NCBI GenBank assembly: GCA_934486635.1
Contig: CAKSPZ010000003.1
Coordinates: forward strand, 124,001 to 188,000
Source of the DNA: an uncultured Eubacteriales bacterium
GTDB lineage: Bacteria > Bacillota > Clostridia > Oscillospirales > Acutalibacteraceae
Direction of reading: 5' to 3'
DNA length: 64,000 bases
Shown: positions 54,627-63,922 of the stretch, in pieces
How positions within the stretch are numbered: position 1 is the stretch's first letter
How the letters are laid out: every line of letters starts with the position of its first letter
The notes under the pieces: model-generated
Databases searched by the model: none
Seen by the model: the letters and a program-made list of their open reading frames with translations, nothing else
What the model was told of the DNA's origin: nothing
Position numbers and translations under genes: made by a program

Positions 54627-55145
54627 TTACTTGCTTGCCTTTGGTGCAAGGAACATTAACATATTGCGACCATCAAGTTTAGCCGGCTTTTCCACATTTG
54701 AAAACTCAGAACAATGTTCAGCAAATTTATTCATTATGTCATAACCAAGTTCCGGATGTCCCATTTCACGACCTCTAAATCGTATAGACACCTTTACCTT
54801 GTTACCATCACTTATAAACCTTGCAGCATGTTTAAGTTTTGTGTTAAAATCATGTGTATCTATGTTCAAAGAAAGTCTTATTTCCTTTAAATCCATTACA
54901 CGTTGATTCTTTTTTGCTTCTTTTTCTCGTTTTGCTTGTTCAAAACGATACTTACCGTAGTCCATTATTTTGCATACAACAGGATTGGCCTGTGGTGCAA
55001 TTTTAACTAAGTCGAGATTTTTTTCTGCTGCTAAATTAAGTGCTTTACTTATAGATACAACACCCAATTGAGTCCCATCAGAATCAATTAATCTTAATTC
55101 TTTATCTCGTATTTCTTCGTTAATCTGTAGTTCCTTACTGCTAAT
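54627..55145 (-). CDS. infC: Translation initiation factor IF-3
   Basis: 172 residues, the expected length, when started at the ATT codon at 55145, which is preceded eight bases away by GGAGGTG. This is the AUU start that many bacteria use to autoregulate infC; the ATG at 55214 lies in the leader hairpin region and is not the real start. N-terminal INEEIRDKELRLID, linker, and C-terminal IRFRGREMGHPELG. Heads the infC-rpmI-rplT operon. Confidence 0.95.
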   Translation of the reverse strand: MSSKELQINEEIRDKELRLIDSDGTQLGVVSISKALNLAAEKNLDLVKIAPQANPVVCKIMDYGKYRFEQAKREKEAKKNQRVMDLKEIRLSLNIDTHDFNTKLKHAARFISDGNKVKVSIRFRGREMGHPELGYDIMNKFAEHCSEFSNVEKPAKLDGRNMLMFLAPKASK

Positions 55146-55297
55146 ACCTAACGCACCTCCAACAAATCTGTAAATTAACAAAGCACAGGTAAAAAATACA
55201 CCTGTGCACATCAATACTAAAGGTTATAAAACCACAATATTGACCCATACAGGATACCATAATAGGTGAGAGATTCAACCTCTACTTTGTTTTATGT
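55146..55297 (-). ncRNA. Probable L20-type leader with attenuator hairpin
   Basis: About 150 bases between the predicted start of transcription and infC. Contains a nested stem TCAATATT / AGTATTGA with inner GGTT/AACC, then a terminator-like hairpin GCACAGGT / ACCTGTGC (55183-55190 and 55200-55207) with a short T run. This fits the L20 leader of Firmicutes, where L20 binding favours termination. Match to Rfam RF00558 should be tested. Confidence 0.6.
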
Positions 55298-55302
55298 GTT
55301 TA

Positions 55303-55331
55303 ATTGTACTAAATTTACTTCAAAAAGTCAA
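55303..55331 (-). promoter_or_regulatory. Sigma-A promoter of infC operon
   Basis: Minus strand TTGACT (55331-55326), 17 bases, TACAAT (55308-55303). Confidence 0.85.
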
Positions 55332-55428
55332 TATATATTTTAAATTTATTTTCTTTTACGTAAACTATATTTTTTTATAAGATGTTACAATATTATTATT
55401 AAATAAGTACAAAAAAGGAATGATTGTT

Positions 55429-56643
55429 TTGGAAAAGGTAAATAAAAATAAAGGTGTTCTAAAGAAATTAATTTTGGCTTTACTTATTGTATCATCATTA
55501 TCAGCTTCTTTAGTTGTTATTAATACTAATGCTATTTGTAATGTTAAAAATTCGTGTTCGCATTTAAATATAAAAAAACTAAAAACTAAAAATCAGCTTA
55601 TCAACGGTCCTTGTTGGGCTTTTGCTAATATAGCTACTCTTGAAACCTTTCTAAATAAAAAAGGTTTATTAAATGAGAGTCTCTCAGAAAAGCATCTTTT
55701 ATCCTGGGTTAACCAAGGTTCGTTTGATGATGGTTGGAACGTAAACATATGCGACGGAGGCAATTGCCAAATGGCAAATGCTTATTTCACATCAGGCTCT
55801 GGACCAGTATTCGAAAACAATTGTAAATATAATACACTTAACACTTCTTTTAATTCTTCTCTTGCTTCTTTAAAACCGCAATATTTAGTTAAAGGTATAA
55901 AAAAATTAAAAGTTGATACTGATTCAATAAAAGAAGCAATTTCTATGTATGGTGCAGTTACAGTATCTTATGCTGTTGACTCAGAACACTATCACGCTGT
56001 TTCTTTAGTTGGTTGGAATGATAATGATAAAAATTGGATTGTAAAAGACAGTAGTAAAGAACCCAACTATGTTTTTTTGCCCTTTGATAAAAAGTTTTTA
56101 TACGCATATTGCATAACAGATGCTTGTAGATTTAATTCTAATCAAAAAATATACCAACATGATAAATATGGAGTATGTGGAGATTATTCAAAAAATGATA
56201 AAATTATTGCTGCAAATGTTTTTGACTTTAACGGAAATGAATCACTTGATTCTATAATGCTTTATAGTCTATCTGCAAATGCTAAAATCAATTTGTTTTT
56301 AGCACCGGTTTTAGACAATGGAACACCAAACCATGATACATCAACTTGGAAACCTTTGTATTCAGGAGTTGTTCCATACGAAGGTTACTCTACTTTTTCG
56401 TTAAAAAACAAAATCAATTTAAATAAAGGAAAACAAGCAATAGTAGTTGAAATAAATAAAAACTTTAATTCAGAAAAACCTTCTTTAGGCTGTCAAATGC
56501 CAGTTAATAAGTTAAACCTAGGCAATGATAATTTACAACGTGGAAAAAGCTTTATTAATTATGATAATTCATTTTATGACATAAAAGACAGCAAACTAAA
56601 TAATGTTTCAGCTTTTTCAATAAAAGCTATAACAAAAAAATAA
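55429..56643 (+). CDS. Secreted papain-like (C1) cysteine peptidase with lectin-like domain
   Basis: 404 residues. Signal peptide (about 10-35). C1 domain: QLINGPCWAFA with the nucleophile Cys and oxyanion-hole Gln six residues before, LSEKHLLSWV, YHAVSLVGWND with the catalytic His, then WIVKDSS, where the usual Asn of WIVKNSWG is Asp. From about residue 235 a lectin-like beta domain as in clostridial C1 peptidases. An ATG at 55420 touches its AAGGA site; the TTG at 55429 is a better start. Isolated + strand gene between minus genes, ending at a strong terminator. May cleave host or competitor proteins (inference). Confidence 0.8.
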   Translation: MEKVNKNKGVLKKLILALLIVSSLSASLVVINTNAICNVKNSCSHLNIKKLKTKNQLINGPCWAFANIATLETFLNKKGLLNESLSEKHLLSWVNQGSFDDGWNVNICDGGNCQMANAYFTSGSGPVFENNCKYNTLNTSFNSSLASLKPQYLVKGIKKLKVDTDSIKEAISMYGAVTVSYAVDSEHYHAVSLVGWNDNDKNWIVKDSSKEPNYVFLPFDKKFLYAYCITDACRFNSNQKIYQHDKYGVCGDYSKNDKIIAANVFDFNGNESLDSIMLYSLSANAKINLFLAPVLDNGTPNHDTSTWKPLYSGVVPYEGYSTFSLKNKINLNKGKQAIVVEINKNFNSEKPSLGCQMPVNKLNLGNDNLQRGKSFINYDNSFYDIKDSKLNNVSAFSIKAITKK

Positions 56644-56678
56644 AAATTAGCCTCTGAGTATTTCTCAGAGGCTAATTT
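56644..56678. terminator. Bidirectional terminator between convergent genes
   Basis: 15-bp perfect stem AAATTAGCCTCTGAG / CTCAGAGGCTAATTT with a 5-base loop, between the C1 peptidase and ispH-rpsA. Confidence 0.93.
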
Positions 56679-56682
56679 GTTT

Positions 56683-58659
56683 TTATTCAAAATCTACATT
56701 CTCTGAAGCTTGTTTTTCATTATTGTTTTCATCCTCTAATGTAGCTTTTATTGAAAGGCTTACCTTATGGTCTTCAAAATTAATATCTGTTATCATTGCT
56801 TTAATGTTTTGACCAATTGATAAAACATCTTGTGGTTTTTCGATTCTCTTATTTGAAATTTGAGAAATATGAATTAATCCATCTATCCCAGGTAAAATTT
56901 TTGCAAATGCTCCAAAAGAAGTCATTCCAACTATTTTTACATCTACTATTGACCCTACAGGGTAATCATTTTTCAATTTTTCCCATGGATTATCATTTTC
57001 ATTTTTGTAATTTAAAGAAATTTTTCCAGTTTCTTTATTTATATCCTTTACTGTAACTTCTATTTCTTGACCGATTTTTAAAACTTCTGATGGATGTTTT
57101 ATTCTATCCCATGATAAATCAGAAATATGAATCATTCCATCCATCGGTCCTAAATTTACAAAAGCACCATATGAAGTAAATGATTTAACAACACCTTTTC
57201 TTACTTGACCTATTTCTATTTCATTTAAAAACTTTTCAATTTTTTCTTTCTTTTCATCATTTAAAACAGAACGAATAGAACCAACTGCACGTCTACGATT
57301 TTTGTTTACTTCAATAATTCTAAATTTAACTTCTTTATTTTTTAAATCTTCTAATGATTCATTTCTTGATGCAGTTGCAAGTGAAGCTGGAACAAATACT
57401 CTTGTTCCTTCTGCAGCAACTATAACTCCACCCTTTATAATGTCTATAACTTTTCCAGTTAAAATGGTATTATCTTCGCTTGCTTTAACAATTTTGTTAA
57501 AACCATTAATTGCGTCAACGCGTTTCTTAGAAAGCATTATCGTTCCGTCTTGATCATTTGTACGCATAATTAAAAGTTCTATCTCGTCACCAATTTTCAC
57601 CAAATCTTCTGGCCTTGCATTTGGGTCATTTGATAATTCTGAAGCTGGAACAAACCCCGCCTGTTTTCTTCCTACATCAACATAAACTTCATTCGGAGCG
57701 ATTCCAACAACTATTCCGCGTACCTTATCATCTGTATTTAAATTTTTTAAAGACTCCTCTAACATTTGCTCGAAATTCATTTCTTCACCTAGATTTTTTT
57801 CATCATTTTTAATCATATCTTCCATTCTTTGTTTTACCTCCTCTATTATGCAAGCTGGTGTAGATGCACCCGCTGTAACACCTATATACTTTGAATTTTT
57901 TATATCTTCTATAGATAAATCCTCTGACTTCTCTATGAAACATGATTTACAATTTTTTTTACAAACTGAAAAAAGCTTCTCTGTATTAGAGCTGTTTTTT
58001 CCACCAATTACTACCATTAAATCTGCAATTTTAGAAAGTTGTTCGGCTTCTTTTTGTCTCTCTAAAGTAGTATTACATATTGTATCAAAAACTTTTAAAT
58101 TAGAATATGTATCAGTTAATAATTTTAAACAACGTTGCCATTCATCCACACTAAAAGTTGTTTGTGCAACAACTAAAACTGAAGAATTAGAGTTTAAATC
58201 ATATGTATCTATAACTTCTAACAGTTCATTATAATTATTAAAAGTATAAACTGTAGTACTACAATGACCTATTATTCCTTCAACTTCTGGATGATTTTTA
58301 TTTCCTGCAATAAGTATAACCCCATCATCAATCTTAGCGTCATTAACTATTTTGTGTATTTTCTTCACAAATGGGCATGTAGCATCTACATACCTTACAT
58401 TATGTTTGTTTATTTGTTTTATAATGTCATCAGATACTCCATGAGAACGTATAACTAGTACCTCATCTTCAAGAGTTTCAGTCGGATCTTCAACTATTCT
58501 AACTCCCTTAGCTGACATTTTACTTACCATTTGTGGGTTGTGTATTATAGGACCTAATGTACAAACCTTTTCTCCTTTGTCTAAAAGTTCATACACCATA
58601 TTTACAGCCCTGTTTACTCCAAAACAAAACCCAGCCTTTGATGCAATTTCTATATGCAA
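56683..58659 (-). CDS. ispH-rpsA: Bifunctional IspH / 30S ribosomal protein S1 fusion
   Basis: 658 residues. Residues 1-285 are IspH (HMBPP reductase, last MEP step): Cys in AGFCFGV, ATCPFVKK and CNTTLERQ hold the iron-sulfur cluster. Residues about 310-658 carry four S1 domains, as in short Firmicute S1 proteins. This fusion is known in Clostridia; no stop or frameshift separates the halves here. TTG start eight bases after GAGGAGG. Separate promoter at 58710-58738. IspH links to ispG and dxr at the other end of the window. Confidence 0.95.
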   Translation of the reverse strand: MHIEIASKAGFCFGVNRAVNMVYELLDKGEKVCTLGPIIHNPQMVSKMSAKGVRIVEDPTETLEDEVLVIRSHGVSDDIIKQINKHNVRYVDATCPFVKKIHKIVNDAKIDDGVILIAGNKNHPEVEGIIGHCSTTVYTFNNYNELLEVIDTYDLNSNSSVLVVAQTTFSVDEWQRCLKLLTDTYSNLKVFDTICNTTLERQKEAEQLSKIADLMVVIGGKNSSNTEKLFSVCKKNCKSCFIEKSEDLSIEDIKNSKYIGVTAGASTPACIIEEVKQRMEDMIKNDEKNLGEEMNFEQMLEESLKNLNTDDKVRGIVVGIAPNEVYVDVGRKQAGFVPASELSNDPNARPEDLVKIGDEIELLIMRTNDQDGTIMLSKKRVDAINGFNKIVKASEDNTILTGKVIDIIKGGVIVAAEGTRVFVPASLATASRNESLEDLKNKEVKFRIIEVNKNRRRAVGSIRSVLNDEKKEKIEKFLNEIEIGQVRKGVVKSFTSYGAFVNLGPMDGMIHISDLSWDRIKHPSEVLKIGQEIEVTVKDINKETGKISLNYKNENDNPWEKLKNDYPVGSIVDVKIVGMTSFGAFAKILPGIDGLIHISQISNKRIEKPQDVLSIGQNIKAMITDINFEDHKVSLSIKATLEDENNNEKQASENVDFE

Positions 58660-58709
58660 AAATTTTTCCTCCTCGTATTTTAAGGAACTTTAAAATTACT
58701 ACAGGGTAT

Positions 58710-58738
58710 ATTATAATGCATATAAAACTAAAAAGCAA
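58710..58738 (-). promoter_or_regulatory. Sigma-A promoter of ispH-rpsA
   Basis: Minus strand TTGCTT (58738-58733), 17 bases, TATAAT (58715-58710), 50 bases before the start. Confidence 0.65.
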
Positions 58739-58779
58739 CCAATTTTTCTTTATGTACTAATTTATTTTTTAGAATTTTA

Positions 58780-59385
58780 TTACTCCTGACTTAATTTCTT
58801 TATGTTTTCCATTATTATCCTGCTTGCATTTCTAAACTCTTTTCCTGTGGCATCCACTATACCAAGTTCAGATATTTTTAAAGGTTTTCCTATGGATATA
58901 ATATTTTTCTTAAAAATTTTAACCTTATGTTCGTATTTTCCAGTTATAGAAATAGGTACAATACTGGAATTAGTTTTATATGCAATCATCGCACAACCTG
59001 TTTTAGGTCTTAAAAATTCTCCATTTTTTGATCTGGTTCCTTCTATAAATATTCCTAATTGTTCCCCATTTTTTATTATACTTTCAGCTGTATCAATTGC
59101 TGATGTATCTCCTTTACCTCGGTTCACAGGAAATGCCCCAACTGTTTTAAAAAGTTTTCCTAAAATTTTACTTTTAAAAAGTTCAGCCTTTGCCATAAAA
59201 TAAATTTGCCTTTTTAATGTAATAGCTAATAAAACAGGGTCCGCATTTGAAGTATGGTTTGGACATATAATTAATCCACCATCTTGAGGAATATTTTCTA
59301 TTCCCTTTACTTCCAAACCGTATATTTTTTTTACAATAGGTCTTATTATCGTTACTATAGTTCTATATAATTTACTTTCTTTCAT
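58780..59385 (-). CDS. plsC: 1-acyl-sn-glycerol-3-phosphate acyltransferase
   Basis: Adds the second acyl chain to lysophosphatidate; membrane-associated. 201 residues. Catalytic HTSNAD (H-x4-D, about residues 40-45), AKAELF, FPVNRG, and EGTRSKNGE. Downstream of cmk by 20 bases, a common clostridial pair. Confidence 0.94.
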   Translation of the reverse strand: MKESKLYRTIVTIIRPIVKKIYGLEVKGIENIPQDGGLIICPNHTSNADPVLLAITLKRQIYFMAKAELFKSKILGKLFKTVGAFPVNRGKGDTSAIDTAESIIKNGEQLGIFIEGTRSKNGEFLRPKTGCAMIAYKTNSSIVPISITGKYEHKVKIFKKNIISIGKPLKISELGIVDATGKEFRNASRIIMENIKKLSQE

Positions 59386-59404
59386 TATTTAGGATATAAT
59401 TCCT

Positions 59405-60070
59405 TTACACCTGCCTTAATTTATTCTTTATTGTATTTAAAATTAATTCTATAGATTCGTCAAGTGAACATTCGCTTGTATCAATAATTATTGCGTCGTT
59501 AGCTGGTCTTAACGGTGCTGTTTTTCTATTTGAGTCATCACTGTCTCTTTTTTTCATATCCTTCAATACTTCATCATAATTACATAGAACTCCTTTTTGA
59601 GTAAGTTCTATGTATCTTCTTTTAGCTCTTTTTTCTATAGATGCTGTAAGAAAAATCTTAACATCAGCAAAAGGCAAAACAACCGTTCCTATATCCCGAC
59701 CATCCATAATAATATTGTTATTTTTTGCAATATTTCGTTGTAAATCCAGTAAAAAATTACGCACCTCTGGGATTGCAGAAATTTTTGAAGCATTCATAGA
59801 TATTTCCGGGGTTCTTATCTTTTCAGATACATCTTCACCACACAAAAAAACTCTTTGTTCTCCATTTATAAAATTTAAATCAATTTTTATGTCTTTTAAA
59901 TATAAAACTATAAATTCATCTCCACTAATATTATTTCTTACCATGTAATAAGCTATTGCTCTATATAAAGCCCCTGTATCAACATAAATATATGAAAGTC
60001 TTTTAGATGCTTCTTTGGCAATGGTACTTTTTCCTGCCCCTGCAGGACCATCTATTGCTATTGATATCAT
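59405..60070 (-). CDS. cmk: Cytidylate kinase
   Basis: Phosphorylates CMP and dCMP. 221 residues. P-loop DGPAGAGKST (residues 7-16), VDTGALYRA, GRDIGTVV and RPANDAIIIDTS. Three bases after the flavoprotein gene and followed by plsC, then ispH-rpsA. Confidence 0.96.
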   Translation of the reverse strand: MISIAIDGPAGAGKSTIAKEASKRLSYIYVDTGALYRAIAYYMVRNNISGDEFIVLYLKDIKIDLNFINGEQRVFLCGEDVSEKIRTPEISMNASKISAIPEVRNFLLDLQRNIAKNNNIIMDGRDIGTVVLPFADVKIFLTASIEKRAKRRYIELTQKGVLCNYDEVLKDMKKRDSDDSNRKTAPLRPANDAIIIDTSECSLDESIELILNTIKNKLRQV

Positions 60071-60072
60071 TT

Positions 60073-61329
60073 TTAATTGTCTCCTTTCGAAGCAAAGATT
60101 CCGGCTAAGTATCCCGTTGAAAATGCTATTTGTAAATTAAACCCACCTGTATAAGCATCTACATCCATAACTTCTCCAGCAAAATAAAGTTCTTTTACTA
60201 TTTTTGATTCCATAGTCTTTGGATTTATCTCTGAGGTTTTTATCCCCCCCGATGTTACTATTGCTTCTTCAATAGGCCTAAAATCTTTTATATCAATTAT
60301 AAGTCCCTTTAAAATATCAATTAAATTTCTTCTCATATCTTTAGTTATCTGATTACATTTTAAAGTCTCAGGAACACCAGACAATTTCACAATAATAGGT
60401 ATTAATTTTCTCGGAAGTAAGTCTCCTAAAGAATTGCCAAAATCTCTGTTTATATATTTTGAAAAATCTTTCATTAATCTTTTATCGAGTTGTTCCTGTG
60501 TAAGCGCTGGTTTTAAATCTATTTTTATAGAATAATTTTTACTATTTATATTTTTTATATGGGTGCTAGCACTTAGAATAATCGGACCAGATACTCCAAA
60601 ATGAGTAAATATCATTTCCCCAAAATCTTTATAAATCACTTTATTTAAATCATTATCTACAAGTTCTATTTGTACATTTCTTAAAGATAGCCCCTGTAAT
60701 TCACTACACCAATTATTTTTACATTCAAGTGGAACTAATGACGGCTGCAAACTTTCTATGCTATGACCTACTGCCTTTGCCATTTTATATCCATCCCCAG
60801 TTGAACCCGTTCTTGGATATGATTTTCCGCCTGTTGCTATAATAACCGCATCAGAAAAAATTTTTTCTTTTCTATCAGTAATTATTCCCTTACATATTCC
60901 GTCACATGTTAATAATTCTTTTGCTCTTTTATTTAATATTTTACAACCAGAATCCTTTACAAAAGATTTTAATACATTAACAACATCAATAGCCTTATCA
61001 GATTGTGGAAATACTCTATTGCCGCGTTCTATTTTTACCTCCATCCCATGTTCTTTAAAAAAATCTATTGTATCATAACTATTAAAATTATTTATAGCAC
61101 TATATAAAAACTTTCCATTAGATGTAACATTAGATATAAAAGAGCTTTCGTCACAAGCATTTGTTATATTACAACGTCCCTTGCCTGTTATTCGTAATTT
61201 TCTTCCAACTAATTCATTTTTTTCTATTAAAGTAACATTTGCCCCATTCTGTGCACAAACTCCTGCTGCCATCATACCTGCCGGACCTGCACCTATTACT
61301 AAAACTTTTTTTCTATTTATAATATCCAC
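60073..61329 (-). CDS. HI0933/YhiN-type NAD(P)/FAD-dependent oxidoreductase
   Basis: About 418 residues. FAD loop VLVIGAGPAGMMAAG, ITGKGRCNITNA, and TSGGIKTSEINPKTMESK, ending YTGGFNLQIAFSTG; the family is well conserved but its substrate is unknown. The only in-frame ATG (61368) lies in the loop of a terminator palindrome, so it is not likely. GTG at 61329 is given as start; the GAGGTGG at 61333-61327 could instead serve a nearby ATT or ATA start. Start uncertain. Confidence 0.85.
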   Translation of the reverse strand: MDIINRKKVLVIGAGPAGMMAAGVCAQNGANVTLIEKNELVGRKLRITGKGRCNITNACDESSFISNVTSNGKFLYSAINNFNSYDTIDFFKEHGMEVKIERGNRVFPQSDKAIDVVNVLKSFVKDSGCKILNKRAKELLTCDGICKGIITDRKEKIFSDAVIIATGGKSYPRTGSTGDGYKMAKAVGHSIESLQPSLVPLECKNNWCSELQGLSLRNVQIELVDNDLNKVIYKDFGEMIFTHFGVSGPIILSASTHIKNINSKNYSIKIDLKPALTQEQLDKRLMKDFSKYINRDFGNSLGDLLPRKLIPIIVKLSGVPETLKCNQITKDMRRNLIDILKGLIIDIKDFRPIEEAIVTSGGIKTSEINPKTMESKIVKELYFAGEVMDVDAYTGGFNLQIAFSTGYLAGIFASKGDN

Positions 61330-61350
61330 CTCTACTGTCAACTTTTCAAT

Positions 61351-61376
61351 AAAAATAATGGCGACCATTGGTCGCC
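61351..61376 (-). terminator. Terminator upstream of the HI0933-like gene
   Basis: Perfect 8-bp arms GGCGACCA (61360-61367) and TGGTCGCC (61369-61376) around one base; on the minus strand it is followed by ATTATTTTTATT. It ends, at least partly, the PF06541 gene transcript. Confidence 0.75.
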
Positions 61377-61387
61377 TAATACAATAT

Positions 61388-62077
61388 TTACTTTACTACA
61401 ACCATGTTGGGATACATAACTTTCAAAAAATCATCTGTATAATTTTGGTCTAAGAAAGTTGTTATAGCCGAGTCAGATTCTATGCCATCTGCTCTTTGTG
61501 CTTGTCTCCACACGGCTAAAGCAGAAATACCCATATTAAATATCATATAAACAAAAAGTATCCAAGTTAATATTGTTCCTATTTTCTTAGGTATTTTTTC
61601 AATAAGACGAGAAAGACGCGGATACGTATCTTTCACCCAAACTAATCCTAAAACCCCCCAAAAAAATGCAAACAATATACTTGTTCTTCCACTAAAATTT
61701 GAATCTATCACGCTATAGTCCCAAGAAACTGTATTAAAAGCTATCTCTTGAAATAAACTACATATATATTCAAAAGATGCACCAATAAACATACATATTA
61801 AAAAAATCCAAAGGTCTCTAAGGAAAGATAATTTGTTAAGACATACCGTCATTATAACGGCTCCAAAGCCGTAAATAGGATTAAATGGGCCATATATTAA
61901 CCCCCATCTAATCTCAAACTTGTGCTGAATTAATGCACACCAAAGAGTTTCCACTACTACGCCAAAAAAACTGCCTATTAAAAATATCCAAAAAAGCTTG
62001 TAAAAGTTTAAACCATATGCAAAAACATTTTCTTTACAACTAGCACTGTTTAAAACTTTTTCCCTTTTTTCTATCAT
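61388..62077 (-). CDS. PF06541-type putative membrane protein (ABC-transporter type IV-like)
   Basis: 229 residues, about five or six membrane segments. Family pattern GVVVETLWCALI, RWGLIYGPFNPIYGFGAV and SWDYS. The name ABC-transporter type IV is historical; no ATPase is next to it. Function unknown. Lies between upp and the HI0933-like gene, with a terminator after it. Confidence 0.82.
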   Translation of the reverse strand: MIEKREKVLNSASCKENVFAYGLNFYKLFWIFLIGSFFGVVVETLWCALIQHKFEIRWGLIYGPFNPIYGFGAVIMTVCLNKLSFLRDLWIFLICMFIGASFEYICSLFQEIAFNTVSWDYSVIDSNFSGRTSILFAFFWGVLGLVWVKDTYPRLSRLIEKIPKKIGTILTWILFVYMIFNMGISALAVWRQAQRADGIESDSAITTFLDQNYTDDFLKVMYPNMVVVK

Positions 62078-62101
62078 ATTATCTCCTTTATACGGCGATT
62101 T

Positions 62102-62743
62102 TTATTTTGTACCGAATATTCTATCTCCAGCATCACCAAGTCCCGGCACTATATATCCGTGATCATTTAATTTTTGGTCTAACGCAGCACAATAAATTGG
62201 AACATCATTATGTGCTTCAGTCAATGCCTTAATTCCTTCAGGAGCTGCAATTATGCACATAAATTTAATGCTCTTAGGATTGCTCTTTTTTATAATACTA
62301 ATTGCATCAATAGCTGTACCACCTGTTGCTAGCATTGGGTCTAATATAACTACATCTCTATCATTTATATCAGTAGGTAACTTGCTAAAATATTCTATAG
62401 GTTGTAAAGTATTTGGATCTCTATATAAACCTATATGACCTACTTTTGCAGCCGGAACTAAAGCTGTAACTCCGTCAACCATTCCCATACCTGCTCTTAA
62501 AATTGGTATAAAAGCTAATTTTCTTCCTGATAAAATTTTGGTTTTTGCCACAGCTACTGGAGTCTCTATTTCTACTTCTTTTAATGGTAAATCACGTGTT
62601 GCCTCATAGCACATTAACATTGCAATTTCGTTTGTAAGTTCGCGAAATTCTTTTGACCCTGTAGACTTATCCCTTAAAAGAGAAATTTTATGTTGTATAA
62701 GCGGATGATCCATAACAAAAACTTGATTTTCCATAATATTCAC
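62102..62743 (-). CDS. upp: Uracil phosphoribosyltransferase
   Basis: Salvages uracil to UMP with PRPP. 213 residues. DHPLIQHKISLLRD near the N-terminus, PRPP loop ILDPMLATGGTA (about 130-141) and PGLGDAGDRIFGT at the end. GTG at 62743 or ATG at 62734; the AAGG site fits neither perfectly. 12 bases after rpiB. Confidence 0.96.
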   Translation of the reverse strand: MNIMENQVFVMDHPLIQHKISLLRDKSTGSKEFRELTNEIAMLMCYEATRDLPLKEVEIETPVAVAKTKILSGRKLAFIPILRAGMGMVDGVTALVPAAKVGHIGLYRDPNTLQPIEYFSKLPTDINDRDVVILDPMLATGGTAIDAISIIKKSNPKSIKFMCIIAAPEGIKALTEAHNDVPIYCAALDQKLNDHGYIVPGLGDAGDRIFGTK

Positions 62744-62755
62744 ACTACCTTCATT

Positions 62756-63205
62756 TTATATTTTTAAACTATTATTTTCTATTTGAGATATTTGTTCTAA
62801 TCGTTTACTATGACGACCTTCTTCAAATAAAGTATTAAGAAAAATATCTGCAAATAGCACGGCTTTCTCTTCATCTATAATTCTTCCACCTAGACATAAT
62901 ATATTTGCATCATTATGTCTTCTTGACATTTCTGTTGTAAACTCATCATGACAAACAGCTGCTCTTATTCCGTTTACTTTATTTGCTGCTATAGATATTC
63001 CTATACCAGTTCCACAACAAAGTATTCCTTTATCGCATTCTCCTGATGATACTGCCTTTGCTACCTTATAAGCATAATAAGGATAATCAACAGATTCTTT
63101 ACTATTGGTTCCAAAATCTTTATATGGTATTTTTTTATCATCAAAATATTTTTTTATTGCCTCTTTTAATAAAAGTCCTCCATGGTCACATCCAAGAGCT
63201 ATCAT
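62756..63205 (-). CDS. rpiB: Ribose-5-phosphate isomerase B
   Basis: Interconverts ribose 5-P and ribulose 5-P. 149 residues. IALGCDHGG at the N-terminus and the active-site Cys in LCCGTGIGISIAANK. A TTG at 63220 opens the frame but contains the GGGGGTG binding site, so the ATG at 63205 is used. Feeds PRPP-linked upp. Confidence 0.95.
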   Translation of the reverse strand: MIALGCDHGGLLLKEAIKKYFDDKKIPYKDFGTNSKESVDYPYYAYKVAKAVSSGECDKGILCCGTGIGISIAANKVNGIRAAVCHDEFTTEMSRRHNDANILCLGGRIIDEEKAVLFADIFLNTLFEEGRHSKRLEQISQIENNSLKI

Positions 63206-63223
63206 ATTTTTCACCCCCAAAAT

Positions 63224-63922
63224 TTAATTTTTAGTTTTTAGTTCACGTTCAGCTTGAGGTATCCTCAAGTATGTTGGAAGTAAATCCGTTGAATCTACTG
63301 TTGGTTTTCCCTTTAAGTATTCATCAAAAGCTGCAAAAGCTACACTGCTAGCTTTTTGATAACGTATAGACTCAGAAGCTATTTCAACATTTGATTTATA
63401 TTCTTCCTTTTTATTATAACATAAAACAGCCCCGTCTCCAACAAAAATCACTTTTTTTTCAAATTTTTCTAGTTCTTCATACAATTTTTCTATTGAAATT
63501 GTTCTATCTTCTGATAATCTTGTGATTTTTTCTCCAGACACATCAAAAATCGCATTATAAACCTGACCACAACGTGCATCCATAACTGCACACACTATAA
63601 CATTTGCACCTAATAAATTGTATGCCATAGAATATAAAGTCGATATCGGTATACATGGAACGTTTCCTGGCATTGCCATTCCTTTTATTGACGATACTCC
63701 TATTCTTATTCCTGTAAATGACCCTGGACCTGCGTTTACAGCAAGAACATCTATATCTTTTATATTTATGTTAGTACTTTTTAATATACTTTCCACCATA
63801 GGCATCAATGTTTGGCTATGGGTTAACCCCACATTAATAAAAAATTCTCCAAGTAATTTTTTATTTTCAATTATTGCTACAGATGCCGATTTAGCAGATG
63901 AATCTATTGCTAAAAGCTTCAT
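63224..63922 (-). CDS. tsaB: tRNA threonylcarbamoyladenosine biosynthesis protein TsaB
   Basis: Partner of TsaD and TsaE in t6A37 synthesis on tRNA. 232 residues. LLAIDSSAKSASVAI at the start, GPGSFTGIRIG (about 66-76), ASHKD-type fold, and a C-terminal extension. GAGGAG site; ATG overlaps the TsaE stop (ATGA), so the pair is coupled. Confidence 0.95.
   Translation of the reverse strand: MKLLAIDSSAKSASVAIIENKKLLGEFFINVGLTHSQTLMPMVESILKSTNINIKDIDVLAVNAGPGSFTGIRIGVSSIKGMAMPGNVPCIPISTLYSMAYNLLGANVIVCAVMDARCGQVYNAIFDVSGEKITRLSEDRTISIEKLYEELEKFEKKVIFVGDGAVLCYNKKEEYKSNVEIASESIRYQKASSVAFAAFDEYLKGKPTVDSTDLLPTYLRIPQAERELKTKN

Noticed and set aside
56683..58659. ispH-rpsA fusion as an assembly or frameshift artefact
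   Set aside because: Such fusions are known in Clostridia and the frame is continuous with all motifs present.
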